From contig JAFXWT010000036.1 of assembly GCA_017542695.1 (NCBI GenBank), forward strand, positions 1 through 5,933: a DNA stretch of 5,933 bases. The letters run 5' to 3'. This DNA is from Clostridia bacterium. GTDB lineage: Bacteria > Bacillota_A > Clostridia > Oscillospirales > CAG-272. Shown piece by piece: positions 1-5,888 of this stretch. Position numbers and translations under genes: made by a program. Within the stretch, counting starts at the first letter, position 1. Every line of letters starts with the position of its first letter. The notes under the pieces are model-generated. The model worked only from the letters and a program-made list of their open reading frames with translations, was not told the DNA's origin and made no database searches.

Positions 1-1188
1 AAGGATCACTTCATCAATTCCCGCAATGAGATCCACCACCGCGAGCGCCGCTTCGGCGTCGGTCAGGTATCCGTAGTTACCGACTCTTGCCTTTTGATCG
101 TCGGTCAGTTCGTTATAAGCACCTCGTGCCTCGTCGATCCCGTCTTTGCTGTCAAGCGTGACGATCTTGTCGATCGCGTCGATCTTTACTGCCACGGCAT
201 AAGCTGCTTCTGCGTCGGTCAGGTATTCGTAGTTACCGACTCTTGCCTTTTGGTCGTCGGTCAGCGCGTTGTAAGCGCCTCGCGCCGTGTCGATCCCATC
301 TTTGCAGACGTCGGTAGCGGTGACGGTTCCAATGGCGTCGATCTTAGCCATCGCGTCAAAAGCCTTTTCGTCGTCAACAAGTTCTTTCAGATCTTCGGCG
401 GGAAGTATTGACTTTTGGAATGATGTGAGCGCGTTGTAAGCGTTTCTTGCATTATCAAGAGCGTCGGCATAATCTTCGCTGTACTCAAATGGATCGAGAA
501 GCGTGATCAAGTCGTGCACCTCGTCCACTTTGTTATAATCGGTGTTGGCTTGTTCGAGTACGCCATAGTTGGCTACAAGTGTTTTTTGAGCATCGTCCAA
601 AAGATCGTATGCCGTATTGGCGGTGTCGATCTTGCCCTTGCAAGCATCGGTGTACTCAACCGTGCTGATGGCGTTGATGAGATCCATAACGTCGATAGCA
701 GCTTCGTCATCCGTCAACAGTTTGAGAACCGCCGCGGGGAAAATATCTTTTTGTTCGTTCGTAAGGGAGTTGTAGCTTCCTCTTGCGCTTGTGACAGCTC
801 CTCTGAATGCGTCCGTGTTCTCAGGCGCGCCGAGGGCATTGATCTCGTCAACGACCTCGATAATCGCTTCGTTATCCGTCAAAACTTTGAGGATTTCTAC
901 AGGGAAAACATCTTTTTGGTCTTGATTGAGCGCATTATAATGATCGCGAGCGGTCTCGATCGAAGTCTTGAGTACTTGCGGATCCGTGATTTCGCCGAGA
1001 GCGTTTATCTCAGTAACCACTTCACCGACAGGACCGTAAAGTGCTTCTGCGTCAAGTAGCTTTTGATAGTTCGAGACAGCCGCCTTTTCTCCATCCGTGA
1101 GCTCGTCGTCATAGTAGTTTCTCGCATCTTGAATAGCAGATGCTTTTTCAGATGAGTAGTAGCCGGAGCCGATAGCGTCGATCTTTGC
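1..1188 (-). repeat. Tandem array of at least eight alpha-helical repeats of 52-59 residues within the surface protein
   Basis: Units begin at about residues 683, 740, 795, 850, 903, 962, 1015 and 1067, the last cut by the window edge. The consensus is I-x-A-I/L-G, then a Thr/Asp segment, IDxARxAYNALTDDQK, and a closing helix ending LTDAEAA. Two sub-types exist. Units 1, 4, 6 and 7 carry VxNY after the QK/EK motif; units 2, 3 and 5 carry an (F/L)P turn followed by LK-x-L-(T/V)-D. Units 6 and 7 are nearly identical: 32 of 36 residues match between 979-1014 and 1031-1066, and 91 of 108 bases match between 193-300 and 37-144, offset 156 bp. Such helical repeats are common as spacers or binding modules in clostridial wall proteins. 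Confidence 0.85.
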
Positions 1189-3234
1189 CTCGGTGACGTC
1201 AACTTTTGCAGTTGAAAGTGCGGTTTGCAGATCCGCGACCGCTTGCGCCACTTGCTCTGCCGTGACGTTTGCGTTGTCTCTTATATTGTTCTTTACATTG
1301 TCTATAACGTCTTTAAGAGTATTGGCAATAGTCGTATATTTATCTTTGATCAAGTCGTAATATGCGTCGACCGATTCAAGAGGCGAAGTGAGATATGTCT
1401 TGTCAACTTCATTGATGACTATTGTTGCGGAACCGTGGTATTGGGTATATCCGTCTTTATTCACGTAGAACTCGACAGTATAGCTGCCCACGTTGGTTTT
1501 TTGCGGATTATCTGATGTATTGACTGATTTTTCAGTATCGTAATAAAGAATGAAGTAGCCGTTCGCAGGGTCTGTCACGGTGACAGTGATGGTGTGTGCG
1601 CCTGCGTCATAGTCCGCTTCATAGCCCGTCGCAGACACCGTCATATCCTTTGTGTAATATGCGTAGAGCGTGGTATCGCTTGCCTTGTCCCATACTTTTG
1701 TTGACGAACCTGTCTCTGAAATATAACGAGTGCCTGAAGGAGACGCCGCGCCGGGCTCGTTTTGCGCGTCATAATAACCCGCAAACGTATAACCGGTCTT
1801 TGTCGGAAGCTGTGCGAGCGGTTCAATGTATGAATCGAATGTTGCGGTCACAGAGCCTTGCCCGCCTGAGCTGCCATTGTCGTCGAGAGTCACGGCGTAG
1901 CTGTTTGACGTCCATTTTGCATAGAGCGTAATATCAGCCGTATATGCCGTTGCGCCAAGTGACGTGACCGCGGCGCCTGTACAATTCGAGTCCGTATACC
2001 AACCGCTGAAAGTATAGCCCGTCTTTGATGCGCTCTTCAAGGCCGTCTCTGTTCCGTATGTATGCGTTGTCGGATATCCGTCTTCATGGGCGCCCGAAAA
2101 AGCCTTGTCGCCCCCATCTTTATACGTGATGTTATATTGATTGACAGTCCAGTTTGCCGTGTATGTTTTATTGCCTATGGTTCCTTTTGAAATGCTGACG
2201 CTTTTTTGCGGTGTCGAACCATTAGAACCTGTCCAACCTGTGAACGTATAACCCGTTTTGGTAGGATTTTTGAGCGTAAACGTATTGGTGGTCACGTTGT
2301 ATGACGTCGGATTGGTTCCGCTTACTGTTCCGCCATTCAAAGTGTATCCGATTGAATACGTAATCAAATCCGCGGAAACAGTGCCGAAATCTTGTGCGGA
2401 ACTAACCGTTTTTGAGCCGATTCGATATTTCGCGCCTTCCGTGTCTGCCGTACCGCTGACCTTTGTCCAGCCGCTCTTTGCCTTATAGCCTTTTGCAAGC
2501 TCTGCAAAACCGTAGACGGTTGTACCGCTGCTGTAGTTCGTTCCGCTTGCGCTGCCGCTTGTTGCGGTGGAAGACGTGCTCAAATAAACGGACTTAACAC
2601 CCGTTCCCGCGCTTATCGATACCGGGACGGGCGCAGGTCCGTAAACAAATTTAAAGCTCTCGGAAAAGATTGTTCTGAACTCGCCGGATATTCTCGTTAC
2701 GGTGACAGTAACCTTGTTCGCAACCACGGGATTAGTACTCAGTCCGGGAATACTGAAAGAATTCATGGAGCAAGTGCCTTCGTTATCTCCCGTCCCGTCA
2801 ACTAAAGTCCCCGTCACCGATTTACTTCCGCAAGTAACGGTAACGGTCAATCGTGTTGAACTTTCAGTCGCAATCATTTTGGGTACGGTCACTTCGTAAA
2901 ACGCAACGTCATTTCCGCCGTCCGGCGTGAACGTAAACGTAAGGGTCTTCTGTGTTGAAACGTAACTGAAGTCCCACGCTATGTCCTTTTCATAATCGTC
3001 GGCCATTGCCCGGTCTCTGTCTACAGTGAGCAGCCCGTCGCTCGTCGCCTTTGTCGATTTGGCGAGCTCGTAAGCGAGATACGTTTTCGTCGTTTTCGTC
3101 GCGTCCGCCGCGTTCGCCACAACGTCCGTTGTCGCGGACAACACTGTCGTGCCTATGAGAATGGCAAATGCCAGTGTCAATACAAAAAGCACTTTGAGCG
3201 GTGCGATCGGAATCGTTTTCAAAACTCTTTTCAT
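1..3234 (-). CDS. Large secreted, repeat-rich surface protein (adhesin-like), 3' end outside window
   Basis: An open frame of 1078 codons without a stop runs from ATG 3232-3234 to base 1, so the C-terminus, including any sortase or S-layer anchor, is not visible. Residues 1-43 form a signal peptide: basic start MKRVLK, hydrophobic stretch about 15-34, then Ala-rich. Residues 45-198 are a Thr/Ser/Val-rich beta-type region with C135 and C155, which could form a disulfide. About 199-293 is a Gly/Ser/Thr-rich module; 293-527 holds three InlB B-type repeats (KTGYTFxGW/Y); 530-610 is an Ig-like module; 619-680 is helical and FIVAR-like; 683 onward is a helical repeat array. The start at 3234 is chosen because AGGATGG (3243-3249) lies 8 nt upstream. 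In-frame ATGs at 3246 (inside that site) and 3279 (almost at the predicted transcription start) are less likely. The role is probably adhesion or cell-surface display; no enzymatic domain is seen. It is probably controlled by the adjacent two-component system (inference). Confidence 0.93.
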   Translation of the reverse strand, partial: MKRVLKTIPIAPLKVLFVLTLAFAILIGTTVLSATTDVVANAADATKTTKTYLAYELAKSTKATSDGLLTVDRDRAMADDYEKDIAWDFSYVSTQKTLTFTFTPDGGNDVAFYEVTVPKMIATESSTRLTVTVTCGSKSVTGTLVDGTGDNEGTCSMNSFSIPGLSTNPVVANKVTVTVTRISGEFRTIFSESFKFVYGPAPVPVSISAGTGVKSVYLSTSSTATSGSASGTNYSSGTTVYGFAELAKGYKAKSGWTKVSGTADTEGAKYRIGSKTVSSAQDFGTVSADLITYSIGYTLNGGTVSGTNPTSYNVTTNTFTLKNPTKTGYTFTGWTGSNGSTPQKSVSISKGTIGNKTYTANWTVNQYNITYKDGGDKAFSGAHEDGYPTTHTYGTETALKSASKTGYTFSGWYTDSNCTGAAVTSLGATAYTADITLYAKWTSNSYAVTLDDNGSSGGQGSVTATFDSYIEPLAQLPTKTGYTFAGYYDAQNEPGAASPSGTRYISETGSSTKVWDKASDTTLYAYYTKDMTVSATGYEADYDAGAHTITVTVTDPANGYFILYYDTEKSVNTSDNPQKTNVGSYTVEFYVNKDGYTQYHGSATIVINEVDKTYLTSPLESVDAYYDLIKDKYTTIANTLKDVIDNVKNNIRDNANVTAEQVAQAVADLQTALSTAKVDVTEAKIDAIGSGYYSSEKASAIQDARNYYDDELTDGEKAAVSNYQKLLDAEALYGPVGEVVTEINALGEITDPQVLKTSIETARDHYNALNQDQKDVFPVEILKVLTDNEAIIEVVDEINALGAPENTDAFRGAVTSARGSYNSLTNEQKDIFPAAVLKLLTDDEAAIDVMDLINAISTVEYTDACKGKIDTANTAYDLLDDAQKTLVANYGVLEQANTDYNKVDEVHDLITLLDPFEYSEDYADALDNARNAYNALTSFQKSILPAEDLKELVDDEKAFDAMAKIDAIGTVTATDVCKDGIDTARGAYNALTDDQKARVGNYEYLTDAEAAYAVAVKIDAIDKIVTLDSKDGIDEARGAYNELTDDQKARVGNYGYLTDAEAALAVVDLIAGIDEVIL
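1654..2358 (-). repeat. Three InlB-type (Listeria-Bacteroides, Flg_new-like) repeats within the surface protein
   Basis: Residues about 293-527 contain three units of about 70-80 residues. Each starts with an alternating Tyr/Ile/Thr beta strand, passes a KTGYTF-x-G-(W/Y) core (residues 326-334, 406-414 and 479-487) and ends in TYTANW, TLYAKW or TLYAYY. This is the signature of the InlB B-repeat family, small beta-grasp-like domains found in secreted proteins of Firmicutes, usually as stalks or adhesive modules. The third unit replaces the core Trp with Tyr and carries an insertion around 489-515, so it is the most diverged. The family assignment rests on motif recognition only. Confidence 0.85.
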
Positions 3235-3242
3235 TTTATACA

Positions 3243-3249
3243 CCATCCT
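3243..3249 (-). promoter_or_regulatory. Ribosome binding site of the surface protein gene
   Basis: On the minus strand AGGATGG lies 8 nt before the ATG at 3232-3234. Read on as GGATGGTG, it differs from the full anti-16S match GGAGGTG by one inserted or changed base. It decides the start: the in-frame ATG at 3244-3246 lies inside this element and has no site of its own. Confidence 0.65.
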
Positions 3250-3288
3250 GTTTGGTTGTTTTGTATGAGCCAATTTCATATTTTATTT

Positions 3289-3294
3289 ATTATA
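3289..3294 (-). promoter_or_regulatory. -10 box of the surface protein promoter
   Basis: A perfect TATAAT on the minus strand predicts a transcript start near 3281-3283, giving a leader of about 48 nt before the ATG at 3234. No good -35 box is seen at 16-18 bp upstream; that place is taken by the 11-bp tandem repeats. A strong -10 with no -35 is typical of promoters that need an activator. Confidence 0.75.
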
Positions 3295-3303
3295 ACAAAC
3301 ATA

Positions 3304-3325
3304 CTGCCACAAAACTGCCACAAAA
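3304..3325 (-). promoter_or_regulatory. Putative operator: two exact 11-bp tandem direct repeats upstream of the -10 box
   Basis: Two identical copies of TTTTGTGGCAG (minus strand) lie head to tail with no gap, at 3315-3325 and 3304-3314. The proximal copy ends 9 bp before the TATAAT box, so the pair covers about -43 to -22 and replaces the -35 region. The 11-bp period puts both copies on the same face of the helix. Established knowledge: SARP regulators bind direct repeats spaced by 11 bp whose proximal copy lies about 8 bp upstream of -10, and OmpR-type winged helices also bind tandem direct repeats. The neighbouring regulator carries such a winged helix, so it is the natural candidate ligand (inference). 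The distal copy shares about 4 bases with the U-tract of the upstream terminator. Confidence 0.6.
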
Positions 3326-3383
3326 AAGAGCGAAAAAGCAAAAAAAACGGTTTTTTTCGTTTATTTTTGCCTTTTCGCTCTTT
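3322..3383 (-). terminator. Intrinsic terminator of the kinase-regulator operon
   Basis: A long hairpin starts 5 nt after the regulator stop codon. Arms 3325-3336 and 3372-3383 pair over 12 bp (AAAGAGCGAAAA with TTTTCGCTCTTT). After one mismatch, 3338-3344 pairs with 3364-3370. After a one-base bulge, 3345-3349 pairs with 3358-3362, leaving a loop of about 8 nt. On the minus strand the stem runs into six T residues (3327-3322). It insulates the operon from the surface protein promoter that follows directly. Confidence 0.87.
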
Positions 3384-3387
3384 CCTC

Positions 3388-4146
3388 TCATGATTCAAAG
3401 ATAGGCCAAGAGTATTGCATCATATATTCGCCGCGGTAGGCGCGGACGGCGTCCGGATCATTCTGTTTGTAGGCGTAGGCGTCACAATCCACCCGATCGA
3501 CATCAATGTAACACTCGTTGCGCCGCTTAAAAAAGACATCTTCGCAGCCGATCGCTTTGAGCGTTTGATGAATATCGACGATCAGATTCCGCAGATAAGA
3601 GGAATGATCCTCCTCCCACAACACGGCGTTGAGCTCGTTCAGGTTGACGGCCGCACCCTCCCGATCAACGAGATACGCAAAGAGTTCCTTGGATTTGCTG
3701 TATTGAAATTTGACCGGAGTCCCTTCAAAAAAAATCTCAAAATTGCCAAAGCATTTGATTTTCAGTTTTTCTCCGACCGAAAAAGCGACCGGATAGCGCA
3801 AATTCTCCACTTCTTCTTTCACTTTTGCAGCGTCCACCGGCTTGGAAAGGTACCCTGACGCGTGCAGTCTGTATGCGTCCGGCGCATAATCATTGTAGGC
3901 GGTGACAAAAATGATGTTAAGTTGCGGGTTGATGCGTTTGAGGCTTTTTGCCAGTTGAATCCCGTTGATCACCGGCATTTCGATATCCAGAAAGGCAATG
4001 TCAAATGTTTCACAAGCCGCCTCTTCCAGCGCCTTTACGGGATTGGCGCAGCATAGTATTTTCGCAGCTTCCGGCAAAGCTTTCCTAACTGCGTTCTCCA
4101 GGCGAACGAGCTGCAATTCTTCATCGTCAACCAATAACAGGTTCAT
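3388..4146 (-). CDS. Response regulator, receiver domain plus SARP/OmpR-like winged helix
   Basis: This 252-residue protein has a standard receiver domain at 1-115: acidic pair D7/D8, phospho-acceptor D54 in LDIEMP, T82 and K102 in the SKP motif. Residues about 127-218 form a winged-helix DNA-binding domain (start LKIKCFGNFEIFF, then SKSKELFAYLVD) of the type in the SAPR group of regulators (receiver plus SARP-like). A full SARP-type regulator continues with a bacterial transcriptional activation (BTAD) domain. Here only about 30 residues remain (YRGEYMMQYSW near 237-247), so it is short or reduced. It is most likely phosphorylated by the upstream kinase, which it overlaps by 4 nt (ATGA); its own site AAGGAG lies 8 nt upstream of the ATG, inside the kinase's last codons. 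PF06580 kinases more often pair with LytTR or AraC-type regulators. The likely target is the surface protein promoter directly downstream. Confidence 0.95.
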   Translation of the reverse strand: MNLLLVDDEELQLVRLENAVRKALPEAAKILCCANPVKALEEAACETFDIAFLDIEMPVINGIQLAKSLKRINPQLNIIFVTAYNDYAPDAYRLHASGYLSKPVDAAKVKEEVENLRYPVAFSVGEKLKIKCFGNFEIFFEGTPVKFQYSKSKELFAYLVDREGAAVNLNELNAVLWEEDHSSYLRNLIVDIHQTLKAIGCEDVFFKRRNECYIDVDRVDCDAYAYKQNDPDAVRAYRGEYMMQYSWPIFES

Positions 4147-5417
4147 TTGTTTTCTCCTTTATGAAACACGACCGTAATGCAGGTTCCCTGACCGATCTTG
4201 CTGTTGATCCGCACTTCGCCGCCGGTTGTTTTTTCCACGCGATATCTGATGTTGTTCAGACCGAAATGCCGATTTTCGTCAAACGCGACATCCTCTATGC
4301 AAAAGCCGACGCCGTCGTCGATCACTTCAACAACGTAATCATCATCCGTTTCATAAGAGCGGAGCGTCAGATTACCGCCTTCCAGTTTTTTGAGGATACC
4401 GTGTTTGATCGCGTTTTCAACGATTGGCTGAATGCAAAGCGGCGGCAGATAAAACCCTGTTGCATTGATTTCGTAAACAACATTGACGCGATCCCCAAAG
4501 CGCAATTTTTCAAGTCGCAAATATGACTCGATATGTTTTAGCTCCTCCTCGAACGGAATGAAACGAGTTTCGGTCAGAGATGAAATATTGTGCCGCAGAT
4601 ATTCGGTGAAACTGTCAAGCGCGCCCTGCGCCTTTTCGGGATCGATCGGAATCAATGTGGAAATCGAGGAAAGCGAGTTGTAAACAAAGTGCGGCTTGAT
4701 TTGCGAAAGCATGAGCTTGATCCGCGCCTCTTTGTTTTTTTCCTCTTCTTTTGCAAGCAATAAATTCTTTTGCGCGCTCAAAAACGAAAACAGGATCTCT
4801 GTGGCGATGATAATGGAGGCATAAGCAATGGCATAGCCTTTGAAAATGTTTTGCAGAACGATGGCAATCAGCGGCAAAAAGCAGTAAAATCCAAAAACGG
4901 TTTTTTCGACAGGCGTCAGCTTTTTGCTCATCAGCGCAACAACAAAAATGGTGGCAAATATGATAAACTGATAGATCTGCGAAAGGATCATCATGCGACT
5001 CCGCAGATACACGCCACCGCTCGCCGTAAAGAAAATGCCTGTAAAAATATTTACAATATCTAAAATGACGAACAATGCCAACAAAGCGATGTTAATAATC
5101 GATAGGATCTTTGCCGGCTTTGGGCTGATATCCATATATCTGCGCGCATAACGGAACAGCAGGAAAACCTCCATATTGTTCATGATGTAAAATGCGGTGT
5201 AAAAAAAAATGATAAAGGCGTCACTCGTGTAATGGACTTTAATGAGTGTAAAAGTCAGATAGGTTGCAAAATGCAAAATTGTAAAAATAAAAAAAACCAA
5301 CAGAGCTTTCTCGTCTTTTCGCTTTTCCCTTTTCAAAATGATGTTGACGACGTGAATTATGAGGAAAAAAATTCCCATGATGCACACCGTAGCGTTAAAA
5401 ATACTGTTTCCGCTCAT
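4143..5417 (-). CDS. Sensor histidine kinase, seven membrane segments, His_kinase (PF06580) family
   Basis: This 424-residue kinase has seven predicted membrane segments at about 6-27, 38-59, 67-88, 104-129, 144-163, 174-191 and 196-213. Basic loops (KREKRK, RYARRY, SKK) put the N-terminus outside and the kinase inside. A charged linker leads to the H-box (SQIKPHFVYN, phospho-acceptor H243), then the N-box ENAIKH (334-339), G1 box DDGVGF (367-372) and G2 region HFGLNNIR (384-391). It lacks PAS, HAMP or a large outer domain, so the signal is probably sensed in or near the membrane. The start is ATG 5415-5417, preceded by GGAGGTG at 5421-5427. An upstream in-frame TTG at 5498 would add 27 residues, but that TTG is part of the promoter's -35 box and cannot be transcribed from it. 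The transmitted partner is the regulator downstream, translationally coupled by overlap. Confidence 0.95.
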   Translation of the reverse strand: MSGNSIFNATVCIMGIFFLIIHVVNIILKREKRKDEKALLVFFIFTILHFATYLTFTLIKVHYTSDAFIIFFYTAFYIMNNMEVFLLFRYARRYMDISPKPAKILSIINIALLALFVILDIVNIFTGIFFTASGGVYLRSRMMILSQIYQFIIFATIFVVALMSKKLTPVEKTVFGFYCFLPLIAIVLQNIFKGYAIAYASIIIATEILFSFLSAQKNLLLAKEEEKNKEARIKLMLSQIKPHFVYNSLSSISTLIPIDPEKAQGALDSFTEYLRHNISSLTETRFIPFEEELKHIESYLRLEKLRFGDRVNVVYEINATGFYLPPLCIQPIVENAIKHGILKKLEGGNLTLRSYETDDDYVVEVIDDGVGFCIEDVAFDENRHFGLNNIRYRVEKTTGGEVRINSKIGQGTCITVVFHKGENK

Positions 5418-5420
5418 CCG

Positions 5421-5427
5421 CACCTCC
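5421..5427 (-). promoter_or_regulatory. Ribosome binding site that fixes the kinase start
   Basis: A perfect GGAGGTG lies 3 nt before the ATG at 5415-5417 (5 nt counted from GGAGG). Its strength, together with the promoter position, rules out the longer 451-residue version of the kinase. Confidence 0.88.
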
Positions 5428-5469
5428 GCCGCTATACAATGATTATTGCGTCTGATTCTATCCTGCTCT

Positions 5470-5498
5470 ATTATAATCGTTTTGCGCTTTTTTGTCAA
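5470..5498 (-). promoter_or_regulatory. Consensus sigma-A promoter of the kinase-regulator operon
   Basis: On the minus strand TTGACA (5493-5498) and TATAAT (5470-5475) are both perfect and are separated by exactly 17 bp. The expected transcript start is near 5463, giving a leader of about 46 nt. A promoter this close to consensus implies strong, largely constitutive expression unless it is repressed. A candidate palindrome lies upstream at 5548-5560. Confidence 0.9.
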
Positions 5499-5791
5499 GG
5501 TTCAAGAGATGTGCCGCAGAACGAGAAAGGGCGTATTCTCAAATTGTCAACATGATGTTGTAATTAATCGGACTGCATTCATTTTGCAATTGTTTTTCAT
5601 TCAACTGTAAAAAGACACCGCGATCACTTTTCCATGTTTTTTTCATATTTTTGCTCATTTTTCCCTATTTACGATCGTTCGGCGGAGATTTTCGAAAGGC
5701 TGTAAGTAATAGTCTAAAATATGGTATTTTAAGGCGTGTTTTTGACAAACACATAGATAAATATGAATATATCACTTTTCTCATAAAAAGC
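5499..5791. other. AT-rich intergenic region with no convincing gene
   Basis: This is the only long stretch without a confident gene. It holds a palindrome at 5548-5560, two small inverted repeats (AAAATA/TATTTT at 5716-5730 and GTGTTT/AAACAC at 5736-5752) and a minus-strand ORF of 39 codons (5658 to 5539) with only a weak AGGG upstream. No promoter of good quality was found here on either strand, and no known riboswitch or small RNA was recognised. Confidence 0.5.
5548..5560. repeat. 13-bp palindrome upstream of the kinase promoter
   Basis: CAACAT and ATGTTG flank a single G, a perfect inverted repeat about 50 bp upstream of the -35 box. It could be a regulator site for the operon, but it also lies within a doubtful small ORF and may be chance. 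No second copy is seen in the window. Confidence 0.3.
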
Positions 5792-5819
5792 AAAAAAGCA
5801 AGCATATTGCTTGCTTTTT
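5792..5819 (-). terminator. Intrinsic terminator following the tRNA 3' end
   Basis: Arms 5793-5803 and 5809-5819 (AAAAAGCAAGC and GCTTGCTTTTT) pair perfectly over 11 bp around a 5-nt loop. Read on the minus strand it ends in a T-tract (5797-5792). It begins 3 nt after the encoded CCA of the tRNA fragment, the usual place for a tRNA terminator. The symmetric A/T tails mean it may also stop plus-strand transcripts. Confidence 0.85.
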
Positions 5820-5822
5820 CGG

Positions 5823-5862
5823 TGGCGCCCACTGTAGGACTTGAACCTACGACCCCGTGATC
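5823..5862 (-). pseudogene. 3' fragment of a tRNA gene (T arm, acceptor 3' strand, CCA); possible attachment site
   Basis: On the minus strand a 5-bp T stem (GTAGG/CCTAC) encloses a canonical TTCAAGT loop at 5834-5850. It is followed directly by the seven-base acceptor strand AGTGGGC (5827-5833), a G discriminator (5826) and encoded CCA (5823-5825). A matching 5' acceptor strand (GCCCACT or a wobble version) is not found in the remaining 70 bases, and no D arm or 7-nt anticodon loop can be drawn, so only the 3' part is present. The amino acid identity cannot be assigned. Such 3' fragments are typical att junctions left by elements that integrate into tRNA genes. The right limit of real tRNA sequence is uncertain (about 5855-5862). 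Confidence 0.55.
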
Positions 5863-5888
5863 CGCTTAGTGCAAACCGGGGCGTTTCT

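Noticed and set aside
94..1059. Plus-strand open frames at 94-411 and 514-1059 (and 1225-1515, 1596-1931, 2258-2488, 2702-2899)
   Set aside because: They lie opposite the continuous 1078-codon minus-strand surface gene, repeat with its internal repeats and lack ribosome binding sites; they are antisense shadows.
1005..1202. Minus-strand frames at 1005-1202 and 1641-1826
   Set aside because: They are out-of-frame readings on the same strand inside the surface protein gene, with low-complexity basic products.
3304..3325. LytTR-type binding site or CRISPR-like repeat as an explanation of the 11-bp tandem repeats
   Set aside because: LytTR sites have a different core and a 12-13 bp gap between copies, and two gap-free copies without spacers are not a CRISPR array.
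3201..3404. Plus-strand frame at 3201-3404
   Set aside because: It is made of the AT-rich promoter and terminator region and its Lys/Phe-rich product follows from the A and T runs of the hairpin.
5511..5521. An 8-of-11 match to the operator repeat just upstream of the kinase -35 box, which would suggest autoregulation
   Set aside because: It is a single imperfect copy with no tandem partner at 11-bp spacing; a match of this quality is expected by chance in a few hundred bases.
3415..5555. Plus-strand frames opposite the regulator and kinase (3415-3858, 3862-4056, 3965-4177, 4161-4526, 4483-4683, 4770-5063, 5232-5555)
   Set aside because: The minus strand carries the full set of receiver and kinase motifs in these positions; the plus frames show no domain and no initiation signals.
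5742..5770. TTGACA at 5742-5747 as a plus-strand promoter
   Set aside because: No acceptable -10 box follows at 16-18 bp and transcription would run straight into the hairpin at 5792-5819.
5651..5860. Plus-strand frame ending in VGLEPTTP
   Set aside because: This ending is the classic false translation across the T arm of a tRNA on the opposite strand, and the frame crosses a terminator hairpin.
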